From: JBDHZK01 sp039811865
GTDB taxonomy: Bacteria; Actinomycetota; Actinomycetes; Propionibacteriales; Propionibacteriaceae
Length of the DNA stretch: 16,509 nucleotides
Assembly: GCA_039811865.1 (NCBI GenBank)
Contig: JBDHZK010000059.1
Span: 1 to 16,509, forward strand
Reading direction: 5' to 3'
This document shows, one piece after another, positions 7,529 through 14,864 of the stretch (position 1 is the first letter of the stretch; each line of letters starts with the position of its first letter). The notes beneath the pieces are model-generated. The model was given only the letters and a program-made list of their open reading frames with translations. It did not search any database and was not told where the DNA came from. The position numbers and the translations under genes are program-made.

Positions 7529-8853
7529 GGCCGCACCCGTTCGGCGACCCCGGCCTCGGCGTGCACGGCGCGTTGATGGAACAAGCGCAGGACGGTCTTG
7601 AATGCGACGGCCAACAGGGCCAGGCGCAGCGGCTCGAACAGGGCGGTCGTGAGCAGATCGAGGAAGGCCTCGCCCGCCGTCCAGTACTCCACCGGATGTC
7701 CGCCCACCAGGTAGGCGAGCGCCCTGGGTAGCCAGCGATCGCCCATCGCCAGCACGGTGTAGAGCACCACGAACGCGCCGAGGAACTCCAATCCGACCCC
7801 GACGACCAGCCGCAACGATTGGAACGTCGGCAGGTACTTGTCGTCGATGTCGCCGAAGAACGCCTCCTGCACCTCCAGCCACGCCCGCCGGCCCCCGGAG
7901 GAGGCTTCCTTGAGCTGCGAGCGGCGCCGGCCCCGCCGGGTCGTGGGTATGGACGCCGACAGCGGCTTCCCCTTGCGCCACATCTCGGCCAAGGACAAGG
8001 TGTGCGTCCCGTAGACGAGCGCGGCCACCGCCAACCAGAGAATCGGCTCGCCTACCGCCTGCACCAGGCCCGGCCACAGCTCGTCGGCCCAGAATCGCCA
8101 ACCTGCGATCAACAGTTCGGGCAGGCCGTCGTGGATCGAGGCCAGCACGTGGTGCAGGCCGTCCATCGTCGGAGCGAACCAGCCCCAAACCGCGCGGGAG
8201 TCGAGCCAGAGCTTTCCCTCCAGGATCAGCCGTTGCCCCGAAAGCAACAAGGTCAGCATGAAGAAGCCCTCGACGAACGCCGCGCCCAGCCCGAGCGGCT
8301 TGAAGTCGGTCTTCTCGTGCAGCAGATCCAGCCCTCGCCGAAGCAGATACGCCGCGATCAGGACGCCGAACAGCGTCCAGCCGCGTTCGGGGCTGACCGT
8401 GGGGTTGAGCTGGGTGAGGAACCCCTCGGTCGGCTGGCTGAACATGGCGAGGTAGTAGGTGACCAGGCGATCCGCAGCCTGCGTCACGCGGTTGAAGGTG
8501 GCGTAGATGCCCAGGAACGGCAGCAGCGTCACCGCCAGCAGCCGGCTGACGGAGTCGTCGCGGTCGTCGGAGACGACGCGGGGGACGTCCGCGGTCATGT
8601 CGAGCGCCTGTCCGAGGATGCGCAGGCAGATGACCGTCCCGGAAAGGATGCTGACGAACCCCATCGACACCACGACCAGCGCGCCCCAGGCGCTGAAGGA
8701 CGCCACCCAGGCACCCAAGCGGATCGAGGCCTGGTAACCGAACCAGCCCAACAGGTACGCCGCCAATAGCCGCGGCAGCGTCCGCCACCACACCGAGACC
8801 GTCTTGGTCGCCAGGCTGCCGACGTAGCCCGCCCACGCCCGCGCAGCCCGCAT
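7525..8853 (-). CDS. Polytopic membrane protein of unknown function
   Basis: This 442-residue integral membrane protein has about seven or eight hydrophobic segments (roughly 25-40, 55-80, 103-124, 158-173, 187-208, 265-282, 345-370 and 400-422). I recognise no transporter or enzyme motif. A long polar loop at about 290-343 is strongly basic first (TTRRGRRRSQLK) and then acidic-aromatic (EVQEAFFGDIDDKY); this is the likely cytoplasmic contact surface. The ATG at 8853 has no Shine-Dalgarno, but TAGGCT ends exactly 6 nt upstream, so the mRNA is probably leaderless. It is the first gene of an operon with two single-pass proteins, joined by 4-nt overlaps, and stands 82 nt after dciA. It may be the core of a membrane complex with those proteins (inference). 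Confidence 0.85.
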   Translation of the reverse strand: MRAARAWAGYVGSLATKTVSVWWRTLPRLLAAYLLGWFGYQASIRLGAWVASFSAWGALVVVSMGFVSILSGTVICLRILGQALDMTADVPRVVSDDRDDSVSRLLAVTLLPFLGIYATFNRVTQAADRLVTYYLAMFSQPTEGFLTQLNPTVSPERGWTLFGVLIAAYLLRRGLDLLHEKTDFKPLGLGAAFVEGFFMLTLLLSGQRLILEGKLWLDSRAVWGWFAPTMDGLHHVLASIHDGLPELLIAGWRFWADELWPGLVQAVGEPILWLAVAALVYGTHTLSLAEMWRKGKPLSASIPTTRRGRRRSQLKEASSGGRRAWLEVQEAFFGDIDDKYLPTFQSLRLVVGVGLEFLGAFVVLYTVLAMGDRWLPRALAYLVGGHPVEYWTAGEAFLDLLTTALFEPLRLALLAVAFKTVLRLFHQRAVHAEAGVAERVRP

Positions 8854-8859
8854 GCTCCG

Positions 8860-8865
8860 AGCCTA
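8860..8865 (-). promoter_or_regulatory. -10 box of a probable leaderless promoter for the membrane operon
   Basis: Minus-strand TAGGCT (TANNNT) is followed by 6 nt and the ATG at 8853. It lies in the 82-nt gap after dciA. No good -35 is visible. It suggests that the membrane genes are transcribed apart from the recF-dciA unit. Confidence 0.55.
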
Positions 8866-8935
8866 ACGGGCGCGGCTTGCCTTGCCGTCATCGACCACCG
8901 AACCCGCTCCCCCGCCGCCGCCGTGGGGCCGAAGA

Positions 8936-9490
8936 TCAGCCGTAGGTGTCGCGCGGGCCGCGACCGCCGCTGACCCGGCGCCGGCCCTTGTTCCAGGACG
9001 GCGCGTCCGGCCCGAGCACTTGGATGCGCTTTACGGAACCTTCCCCAAGTTCCTCGTTCAGCCGGGCGACCAACTGGGCCGCCATCGTCCGCAGGGACGT
9101 TGCCCACGCGGTCGAGTCGGTCCGGACGACCAGGACGCCGTCTGCGTAGCTCTCCGGGACGCTGTGGTCGGCGTTCACCGGACCCACGAACACGGGCCAG
9201 CGGGCCATCAACAGGTGCACGTTCACCTGCCGCGCCCAGCCGCGTCGCTCGATCAGGTCCTCCATGGCGCCGCCGACCGACTGCAGGTCGCGGTCGTCCG
9301 CCATGGGTCTTCCCCCGCGCGCGGGCCTGGTCCGCTTCGCCTTCGGCGACACCGGCGCCGGCAAGGGGTTCTCGCTGACCGCCCGGGCGATTCGGCGGGC
9401 CAGATCGAGCCCGGTCGCATCATGCGTGGGGACCTGACCGGGCACATCGGGGTCCCGCTCGGGCTCGGTCTGGTCGTCGCGGCTGCTCAC
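8936..9490 (-). CDS. dciA: DciA-family (DUF721) helicase-associated replication protein
   Basis: This is a 184-residue protein of the DUF721/DciA family. DciA is the ancestral bacterial factor that interacts with the replicative helicase DnaB at initiation. The N-terminal ~65 residues are a charged, probably disordered extension. The DUF721 domain follows (about 66-160), with ERRGW, the conserved W/VGP stretch (MARWPVFVGP) and LVVRTDSTAWATSLR, then a basic tail ending GRGPRDTYG, typical of actinobacterial members. The GTG at 9490 overlaps the recF stop as GTGA, so the two genes are coupled. The frame is open further upstream inside recF (to 9739), but those residues are Arg/Gly-rich shadow. 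The recF-dciA-gyrB order is the normal one; here it is interrupted by membrane genes. Confidence 0.9.
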   Translation of the reverse strand: MSSRDDQTEPERDPDVPGQVPTHDATGLDLARRIARAVSENPLPAPVSPKAKRTRPARGGRPMADDRDLQSVGGAMEDLIERRGWARQVNVHLLMARWPVFVGPVNADHSVPESYADGVLVVRTDSTAWATSLRTMAAQLVARLNEELGEGSVKRIQVLGPDAPSWNKGRRRVSGGRGPRDTYG

Positions 9491-10629
9491 GCCGGCTCTT
9501 GGAGATCGATCGTGCCGCCGGCTACGACGTATCTGGTGCCCGACAGGGCCGACGGGACGTCCTGCACGACGGCCGCGGTGACCAAGACCTGCTCGGCGAC
9601 GGCCGCCATCCCGGCCAGGCGATCGCGCCGCGTGGCGTCCAGTTCGGCGAACACGTCGTCGAGCACCAGCACCGGCTCCACCCCGTCGTCCCGGAGCACG
9701 GCGAAGGCGCCGAGCCGCAGGGCCAAGGCGAACGACCACGACTCGCCGTGGCTGGCGTACCCCTTGGCCGGCAGGTCGCCCAGGCCCAGGACGAGGTCGT
9801 CGCGATGCGGCCCGACCAGCGTGACCCCCCGCGCGATCTCGTCTTGCCGCCGCCGGGCCATTGCCTCCTGGAGCGCTTGCGCGAGTTCGGCCCGGGTGGC
9901 GTCCGGGGCGAACTCCGTCCCCGAGCGGTACTCCAGCCGCGCCCGGTTGTTCACCGGGGCGATGTCGGCGTAGGCCCGGCTCACCTGCGGGGCCAGCTCG
10001 CCCAGCGAGCGGAGGCGGGCCTCGATCAACTCGGCTCCCAGGCCGGCCAGCTGAGCGTCCCAGACGTCCAGGGTCGCTGCCGCGTCCGCCCCGACGCGGT
10101 GGGCAGCACGCGGGCCGAGCGACTTCAGCAGCGTCGTCCGCTGCCGCAAGACACGGTCGTAATCGGCACGGACGCCAGCCAGGCGCGGCCAGCGGCTGGT
10201 GATCAGTTCGTCCAGGAAGCGCCGCCGCTCACTGGGATCGCCCTTGACGATGGCGAGGTCGTCGGGTGAGAAGACCACGGTGCGCAGCACCCCGACCAGT
10301 TCGCGCGCCCGGCGTAGCGGCGACCGGTTCAGCGACGCGCGGTTGGGACGCCCGGGGACGATCTCGACCTCCAGCAGCAGCTGGCGCGAATCGGCGAGCC
10401 CCGCTTGCACCTTGGCCTGGACGACGGCCCGCTCGGCCCCGAATCGAACCAGCGGCGCCTCAGTGGCCACTCGATGCGACCCGCCGGTCGACAAGAACTC
10501 GACGGCCTCGACCAGGTTCGTCTTCCCCTGCCCATTGGCGCCGGTGAACACCGTCACGCCAGGCTCAAGAGCAACGTCGACGGCCGCGTAGGAGCGGTAG
10601 TCGAGAAGCGCCAGGTGGGTTGCGAACAC
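9487..10629 (-). CDS. recF: DNA replication and repair protein RecF
   Basis: RecF is an SMC/ABC-type ATPase that binds gapped DNA and, with RecO and RecR, loads RecA during gap repair and fork restart. At 380 residues it is the normal length. Walker A is GANGQGKT (30-37); the ABC signature region is ASHGESWSFALALRL (292-306); Walker B is LVLDDVFAELD (321-331). The N-terminus THLALLDYRSY is the family hallmark. The start is GTG 10629, with no Shine-Dalgarno but TAGTCT ending exactly 6 nt before it, so a leaderless transcript is likely. It lies 30 nt after gnd and overlaps dciA by 4 nt. Confidence 0.97.
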   Translation of the reverse strand: MFATHLALLDYRSYAAVDVALEPGVTVFTGANGQGKTNLVEAVEFLSTGGSHRVATEAPLVRFGAERAVVQAKVQAGLADSRQLLLEVEIVPGRPNRASLNRSPLRRARELVGVLRTVVFSPDDLAIVKGDPSERRRFLDELITSRWPRLAGVRADYDRVLRQRTTLLKSLGPRAAHRVGADAAATLDVWDAQLAGLGAELIEARLRSLGELAPQVSRAYADIAPVNNRARLEYRSGTEFAPDATRAELAQALQEAMARRRQDEIARGVTLVGPHRDDLVLGLGDLPAKGYASHGESWSFALALRLGAFAVLRDDGVEPVLVLDDVFAELDATRRDRLAGMAAVAEQVLVTAAVVQDVPSALSGTRYVVAGGTIDLQEPA

Positions 10630-10635
10630 CGACGA

Positions 10636-10641
10636 AGACTA
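10636..10641 (-). promoter_or_regulatory. -10 box of a probable leaderless recF promoter
   Basis: Minus-strand TAGTCT fits TANNNT and is separated by 6 nt from the recF GTG. It lies wholly in the 30-nt gap between gnd and recF, so recF may be expressed from its own start as well as by read-through from dnaN-gnd. Confidence 0.5.
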
Positions 10642-10659
10642 GCCAAGCCGCGGCCGGGC

Positions 10660-11544
10660 TCAGCGGCTCGGTTCGGCTTTCACGGCGTGCCCACCGAACT
10701 GGTTTCGCATCGCCGCGACCATCTTCATCGCCGGCGAATCGTCCTGCCGCGAAACGAACCGGGCGAACAGCGAAGCCGCGATCGTCGGCACGGGGACGCC
10801 GAGGTCGACGGCCGCGTTGACCGTCCAGCGGCCCTCGCCGGAGTCCTCTGCATAGCCCTCGATGCTCTCCAGGTGCGGGTCGTCGTCCAGCGCCCGGACG
10901 ACCAGGTCGAGCAGCCAGGAGCGAATCACCGTGCCTTCGCGCCACGACTTGAACGTCGCCGGGACGTCGGTGACCTCCTTCGAGGTTTCGAGCAACTCCC
11001 ACCCCTCGGCGAAGGCCTGCATGATGCCGTACTCGATGCCGTTGTGGACCATCTTGGCGAAGTGCCCGGCGCCATGGTCTCCCGCATGAACGAACCCGAA
11101 CTCGCCGGTCGGCTTCAGTGCGTCGAAGATCGGCTGGGCGAGCGCGACGCTGTCGGCGTCGCCGCCCACCATCAGGGCGTAGCCGTTCTCCAACCCCCAA
11201 ACGCCGCCGGAGACCCCGCAGTCGAGGAACTTGATGCCCTTTTCGCCCAGGACGCCGGCGTGGACATCGTCCTCACGCCACTTGGTGTTGCCCCCGTCGA
11301 TCACGATGTCGCCTGGGGAAAGCAGCCCGGCGAGTTCGGTGATGACGGCCGTCACGGCCTGAACCGGCACCATCACCCAAACCACCCGGGGAGACTCCGA
11401 GAGCTGCCGCACCATGTCGGCCAGGCTGCTGGAATCGGAGATCGCAGCGTTGCGGTCGTAGCCGATGACGCTGTGCCCGGCGCGGCGGATCCGCTCGCGC
11501 ATGTTGCCGCCCATCTTGCCTAGTCCGACCAGTCCTAGCTGCAT
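10660..11544 (-). CDS. gnd: 6-phosphogluconate dehydrogenase, decarboxylating (short form)
   Basis: This enzyme oxidises and decarboxylates 6-phosphogluconate to ribulose 5-phosphate in the pentose phosphate pathway, in the cytosol. At 294 residues it is the short, GntZ/YqeC-like form, which commonly uses NAD; cofactor choice cannot be read with certainty. The Rossmann N-terminus GLVGLGKMGGNM (4-15) is followed by DGGNTKWREDD, the substrate loop GVSGGVWGLENGYALM and the catalytic helix FAKMVHNGIEYG (K164 and N168). DSGEGRW at 234-240 and NQFGGH near the end are also typical. The ATG has AAGGAG at 11550-11555, 5 nt upstream. It lies 41 nt after dnaN. This metabolic gene in the origin cluster is a known actinobacterial arrangement, not an insertion. 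Confidence 0.95.
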   Translation of the reverse strand: MQLGLVGLGKMGGNMRERIRRAGHSVIGYDRNAAISDSSSLADMVRQLSESPRVVWVMVPVQAVTAVITELAGLLSPGDIVIDGGNTKWREDDVHAGVLGEKGIKFLDCGVSGGVWGLENGYALMVGGDADSVALAQPIFDALKPTGEFGFVHAGDHGAGHFAKMVHNGIEYGIMQAFAEGWELLETSKEVTDVPATFKSWREGTVIRSWLLDLVVRALDDDPHLESIEGYAEDSGEGRWTVNAAVDLGVPVPTIAASLFARFVSRQDDSPAMKMVAAMRNQFGGHAVKAEPSR

Positions 11545-11585
11545 GAGAACTCCTTTGTTCGGTCCCGATCGGGCGAGGTGGCGGC

Positions 11586-12746
11586 CTACTGCGGCAAACG
11601 CATCAGCATGATCACGTGGCGATAGTCGGACAGCGGCTCGCCGTCCAACTCGTTCAGACCAGTGAGCAGGCAGGGCTTGCCGGGTGCGGTGAACGCGAAG
11701 TGGACGTACGGGGTGTCCAGCGCGTTGAGGGCATCGGCCAGATAGTGCGGGTTGAACCCGGCGGCGGTCAGAGCGGGCTCGCCGCCGGTGTGGTTTTGCA
11801 CCATCGCCTCGATCGCCTCGACGGCCTGGGCCTGGTCGCCGGTGGCGGCCTCAAGGGTGATCGTCTCGTCCCCGATCAGCATGCGCAGCGAGGTGTTGCG
11901 TTCGGCGACGAGGGCGACGCGCTTGACGGCCGAGACGATGTCTGCGGTCTTGGCGCGGACCGAGAGCGCCGCGACGACGCTCATCAGGTGGCGCACCTTC
12001 GGGAACTCCCCGTCCAGTAGGCGGGTGGTGATCTGCCGACTGCCGCCGGGGCCCTCGCCGTCGAAGCCGATCAGACCGTCGCCGAGCGCGGCCCCCGACA
12101 GGCTCAAGGTGACCGTCTCGCCCGAGGTCATCGACTTGGACGTCTCGTTGAGGACCCGCGCCGGCACCAGCGCGGCACCCGACGCGCGCGTGGACGCCGG
12201 TGACCAGGGGATCTCCTTCAGCGCCATCCGGTAGCGGTCGGTGGCAAGTAGCGAAAGGGTCTCTCCCTCGATCTCGACCCGGACGCCGGTGAACACCGGC
12301 AGCAACTCGTCCCGCCCGGCGGCGACGACGACCTGGCCGACCGCCTTCGCGAAGTCGGCGCTGGGGACGGTCCCGGTGGCCTCCGGCATGGCGGGCAGGG
12401 CCGGGTAATCCGCCACGGGCAGGGTCTGAAGGGTGAAGCGCGCGCTGCCGCAGACAAGTTCCATGCGGGTGTCGGTGGTGGTGATCTCCACCGGCTTGTT
12501 CGGCAACGAGCGCGCGATGTCGGCCAGCAGGCGTCCCGAGACCAGCGCCGTCCCCTCCTCGCTGACCTGGGCGGACACCTGAACCTTGGCGGAGGTCTCG
12601 TAGTCGAAGCTCGACATGACCACTTCGTCGCCGGCGGCCTTGACCAGCAGACCGGCGAGAATGGGCACCGACGGGCGGGTGGGCAGGCTCCGCGCGGCCC
12701 ACTGGACGGCTTCGGCCAGTACGTCCCGCTCGAGTCGGACTCTCAC
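11586..12746 (-). CDS. dnaN: DNA polymerase III beta subunit (sliding clamp)
   Basis: This is the ring-shaped clamp that tethers DNA polymerase and repair proteins to DNA; 386 residues, the usual length, with three repeated clamp domains. Typical stretches include RSLPTRPSVPILAGLLV near the N-terminus, LATDRYRMALKEIPW in the middle domain, and LLDGEFPKVRHLM. The C-terminal YRHVIMLMRLPQ is the standard ending at the partner-binding pocket. The frame extends to a TTG at 12764, but the start is GTG 12746, giving MRVRLERDVLAEAV. This matches actinobacterial clamps and has AAGGGGG 4 nt upstream. It follows oriC and probably has its own promoter (TATGAT at 12776-12781). Confidence 0.96.
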   Translation of the reverse strand: MRVRLERDVLAEAVQWAARSLPTRPSVPILAGLLVKAAGDEVVMSSFDYETSAKVQVSAQVSEEGTALVSGRLLADIARSLPNKPVEITTTDTRMELVCGSARFTLQTLPVADYPALPAMPEATGTVPSADFAKAVGQVVVAAGRDELLPVFTGVRVEIEGETLSLLATDRYRMALKEIPWSPASTRASGAALVPARVLNETSKSMTSGETVTLSLSGAALGDGLIGFDGEGPGGSRQITTRLLDGEFPKVRHLMSVVAALSVRAKTADIVSAVKRVALVAERNTSLRMLIGDETITLEAATGDQAQAVEAIEAMVQNHTGGEPALTAAGFNPHYLADALNALDTPYVHFAFTAPGKPCLLTGLNELDGEPLSDYRHVIMLMRLPQ

Positions 12747-12750
12747 ATCG

Positions 12751-12757
12751 CCCCCTT
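12751..12757 (-). promoter_or_regulatory. Ribosome binding site AAGGGGG deciding the dnaN start
   Basis: Minus-strand AAGGGGG ends 4 nt before GTG 12746. It favours that codon over the TTG at 12764. An ATG overlaps in another frame but is followed at once by TGA. Confidence 0.6.
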
Positions 12758-12775
12758 GGGTCAAAGATCCCGATG

Positions 12776-12781
12776 ATCATA
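12776..12781 (-). promoter_or_regulatory. -10 box for dnaN
   Basis: Minus-strand TATGAT matches the -10 consensus at five of six positions. A start near 12769 would leave a leader of about 24 nt before GTG 12746. No clear -35 is present at 17 nt. Confidence 0.5.
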
Positions 12782-12878
12782 TCCACGCCGGCCCGCAACG
12801 GTAGGGCGGCCAACGACAGCTTTCCGGATCCACAACCGGCCGGCGCGCTACTTCGATGAGGTCTGCGAATTGATCTTC

Positions 12879-12915
12879 TAGACGTAGTAGTAGCGCCTGT
12901 GGATTCCGTGGAAAA
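12879..12915 (+). other. Putative basal unwinding system: DnaA-trios, GC spacer and two DnaA boxes
   Basis: On the plus strand, TAG (12879), a degenerate ACG, then TAG-TAG-TAG (12885-12893) run in phase. CGCC (12894-12897) follows, then two directly abutting reverse-oriented DnaA-box-like sites: TGTGGATTC (12898-12906) and CGTGGAAAA (12907-12915). This is the order described for the DnaA-trio element, in which DnaA bound at the boxes extends through a GC cluster onto 3'-GAT-5' triplets of the melted strand. Each box has two mismatches to TTATCCACA. The flank GAATTGATCTTC (12867-12878) is the AT-rich side. The match is by pattern only. Confidence 0.6.
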
Positions 12916-13050
12916 CCCTCGACTTGGCTAGTCGGATCGACTTTGCGGGTGTGGGCGACGGTGTTGGTAACCCTGAACTACACGGGGAGGATCTGTGTGC
13001 ACCGCGGCGAGCCAGGAGCGCTTCCACCGCCGACGTCGCCGGCTCCGCGA

Positions 13051-13059
13051 TTCTCCACA
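13051..13059 (+). promoter_or_regulatory. DnaA box TTCTCCACA (one mismatch)
   Basis: It differs from TTATCCACA/TTGTCCACA at the third base only and sits 3 nt from a perfect box in the same orientation, so cooperative binding is likely. Confidence 0.6.
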
Positions 13060-13062
13060 GCG

Positions 13063-13071
13063 TTGTCCACA
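13063..13071 (+). promoter_or_regulatory. DnaA box TTGTCCACA (perfect actinobacterial form)
   Basis: This is an exact match to the preferred actinobacterial DnaA box and the best such site in the dnaA-dnaN gap. Confidence 0.85.
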
Positions 13072-13345
13072 CGGCTGGCAAGCCGGATCGAACGCCAGGT
13101 TGAGGGCACGCCTTGGACGGGTGGACGGCGCTCGAGAACTGGACAGGTTCAGGGACGGAGTCGACCAAGGCGGGGCTGGCACTTCGGACCCTGGGACAAG
13201 CTCGGGCCGAAGGTGGGCAAGCCCAAGGCCTAACGGGTTCGTCGGGACTGACGGCCTCGCCGCTCGACGGACCCAGGCCGCGTCGTTCCTGCCGCCCTTG
13301 GCATGGCGCGGACGCGGGTACGGTCCCCAGCTTGCCGAAGGTCCG

Positions 13346-13358
13346 CGCGCCCGTTAGG
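13346..13358 (+). repeat. 13-mer CGCGCCCGTTAGG shared with the membrane-operon promoter
   Basis: The 13 bases here recur on the minus strand at 8862-8874, where they cover the upstream part of the membrane-operon -10 box. The core CCCGTTAGG is present a third time on the minus strand at 13229-13237, making an inverted pair with this copy across the dnaA-proximal half of oriC. The function is unknown; they may be promoter-like elements. Confidence 0.4.
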
Positions 13359-13375
13359 TCAGCGTCGGGACGCCC

Positions 13376-14809
13376 CTAGCGGGCGGCCTGGGTTCGGATG
13401 CGGTTGGTGAGCTCGGTGACCTGGTTGTAGACGCTGCGTCGCTCCGAGAGCAACTGGCGGGTCTTGCGGTCGGCGTGCATGACCGTGGTGTGGTCGCGAC
13501 CGCCGAACAACTGCCCGATCTTGGGCAGGGAAAGCTCGGTCAACTCCCGACACAGGTACATGGCGATCTGTCGAGCCGACGCCAGTTGGTGCGTCCGGCT
13601 CGCGCCGCATAGGTCCTCGATGGTCAGCCCGAAGTAGGCGGCGGTTTGAGCCATGATCTGCGCACCGGTGATCTCGGTCTGGGCGGTCTCCGGGATGACG
13701 TCCTTGAGGACGACCTCGGCCAGACCCAGATCGACTTCCTGCCGGTTGAGGCTGGCGAACGCCGTGACTCGGATGAGCGCCCCCTCGAGCTCGCGGATGT
13801 TGCGGGTCACCTTGGTCGCGATGAACTCCAGTACCTCCGGGCCGGCGGTCAGCCGCTCCTGAGCCGCTTTCTTACGCAGGATCGCGATGCGGGTCTCCAG
13901 ATCGGGCGGTTGAATGTCGGTCTGCAAACCCCACTCGAACCGGCTGCGCAGCCGTGGCTCCAGCGCTTCCAGCGCCTTGGGCGGACGATCGGACGTGATC
14001 ACGATCTGCTTGTTCGCGTTGTGGAGGGTGTTGAAGGTGTGGAAGAACTCCTCCTGCGTTTGGATCTTCGACTCCAGGAACTGGATGTCGTCGATCAGCA
14101 GGACGTCGATCTCGCGGTAGACGCGGCGGAACTGGGCCGTCGAGTTCTCCGAGATCGCGTTGATGAAGTCGTTCGTCATCTCCTCGGTCGAGACGTACTT
14201 GACCCGCAGCCGGTCGTGATAGTTGCGCACATAGTGACCCAGCGCGTGCAGCAGGTGGGTCTTCCCGAGCCCGGAATCGCCGTAGATCATCAGTGGGTTG
14301 TACGCCTTGCCAGGCGCTTCGGCGACGGCCACCGCGGCCGCGTGGGCGAACCGGTTGGATTGCCCGATCACGAACGTCTCGAAGGAGTACTTCGGGTTGA
14401 GCCGATCTCCGTCGCGCGACTTGCTGGCTCCGGTTCCGACCGGGGGGACGGCCAGCAGCGGCGGCTGCTCGGCCGCCGGTTCGTCGCTGGTGTCGTCCAG
14501 GTCTTCTGCCTGGTCGTGATCGTCGTCCAGTTCGGGATGGATGGCGATTGCCAGGCGAGTGGGACGTCCGAGGGATTCCGAAAGCTGCTTCTCGATCCAA
14601 GGCCGCAGCTTGGTCTCGAGGCGCTCGCGGGTGAACGGGCTCGGCACCGCGACCATGAGGGTCGAGCCGTGGAGGGCGAGAGGCATCGTCTGAGCGAGCC
14701 AACCTCGGGATTGGATCTCCGCCGACCCTTGCACTCGCGACCAGGCGTCCAGGACGGCTGGGTCGACCTTGGGTCCGTCGGCCATGATCGGTGGGGTGAG
14801 TTCCGTCAT
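13376..14809 (-). CDS. dnaA: Chromosomal replication initiator protein DnaA
   Basis: DnaA binds DnaA boxes, forms an ATP-dependent filament, melts oriC and recruits the helicase. From ATG 14809 it has 477 residues. Domain I covers about 14-92. Domain II is a short acidic linker at ~93-130 (DDDHDQAEDLDD), much shorter than the long linkers of streptomycetes. Domain III (AAA+) has Walker A GDSGLGKT (177-184), Walker B LLIDDIQF (237-244) and sensor II RNIRELEGAL (336-345). Domain IV has the DNA-binding signature GGRDHTTVMHADRK (436-449). The frame is open to a GTG at 14872, but AAGGA at 14816-14820, 6 nt before ATG 14809, decides the start. Two perfect DnaA boxes lie just upstream, so autoregulation is expected. 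Confidence 0.97.
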   Translation of the reverse strand: MTELTPPIMADGPKVDPAVLDAWSRVQGSAEIQSRGWLAQTMPLALHGSTLMVAVPSPFTRERLETKLRPWIEKQLSESLGRPTRLAIAIHPELDDDHDQAEDLDDTSDEPAAEQPPLLAVPPVGTGASKSRDGDRLNPKYSFETFVIGQSNRFAHAAAVAVAEAPGKAYNPLMIYGDSGLGKTHLLHALGHYVRNYHDRLRVKYVSTEEMTNDFINAISENSTAQFRRVYREIDVLLIDDIQFLESKIQTQEEFFHTFNTLHNANKQIVITSDRPPKALEALEPRLRSRFEWGLQTDIQPPDLETRIAILRKKAAQERLTAGPEVLEFIATKVTRNIRELEGALIRVTAFASLNRQEVDLGLAEVVLKDVIPETAQTEITGAQIMAQTAAYFGLTIEDLCGASRTHQLASARQIAMYLCRELTELSLPKIGQLFGGRDHTTVMHADRKTRQLLSERRSVYNQVTELTNRIRTQAAR

Positions 14810-14815
14810 CGCTGA

Positions 14816-14820
14816 TCCTT
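14816..14820 (-). promoter_or_regulatory. Ribosome binding site AAGGA deciding the dnaA start
   Basis: Minus-strand AAGGA stands 6 nt before ATG 14809. Neither the upstream GTG (14872, inside a DnaA box) nor the downstream in-frame ATG (residue 8) has a comparable site. Confidence 0.6.
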
Positions 14821-14831
14821 GCTGCTGACTA

Positions 14832-14843
14832 GGGCAAATGCCC
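14832..14843. repeat. Palindrome GGGCAAATGCCC in the dnaA leader
   Basis: This small inverted repeat (5-bp arms, AA centre) lies about 22 nt before the dnaA ATG, in the expected untranslated leader. It could form a weak hairpin or bind a repressor; nothing more can be said. Confidence 0.35.
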
Positions 14844-14864
14844 CCGGTTCTTCTCTCCACACAG

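Larger units (their letters stand above)
12747..13375. other. oriC: Chromosomal replication origin (oriC), dnaA-dnaN intergenic region
   Basis: This 629-base non-coding region between dnaA and dnaN is the standard oriC place in actinobacteria. It contains one perfect actinobacterial DnaA box, TTGTCCACA at 13063-13071, with TTCTCCACA 3 nt away. Weaker sites include ATATCCACG (12779), GGATCCACA (12826), the pair at 12898-12915 and TTGTCCCAG (minus strand, 13191-13199). A less GC-rich segment with TAG repeats lies at 12866-12893. The half nearer dnaA (13080-13375) has no good boxes but holds short inverted and repeated sequences. Gene direction reverses here: leftward genes lie on minus and rightward genes on plus. 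Confidence 0.88.

Noticed and set aside
7529..8836. The upstream part of the minus-strand frame that continues into the 187-residue protein
   Set aside because: It overlaps the polytopic membrane gene in another frame and reads as Arg/Gly/Pro-rich. The ATGA overlap at 7525-7528 gives a clear true start.
13080..13230. Further DnaA boxes in the dnaA-proximal half of oriC (for example CTGTCCAGT and CCGTCCACC on the minus strand)
   Set aside because: Each has three mismatches to the consensus, so they are not distinguishable from chance in this composition.
12995..13357. A 120-codon plus-strand frame inside oriC with a GGGGAGG ribosome-like site at 12985-12991
   Set aside because: After the first ~15 codons, third-position GC falls to background, the product is an Arg-rich low-complexity string with no family resemblance, and it covers DnaA boxes.
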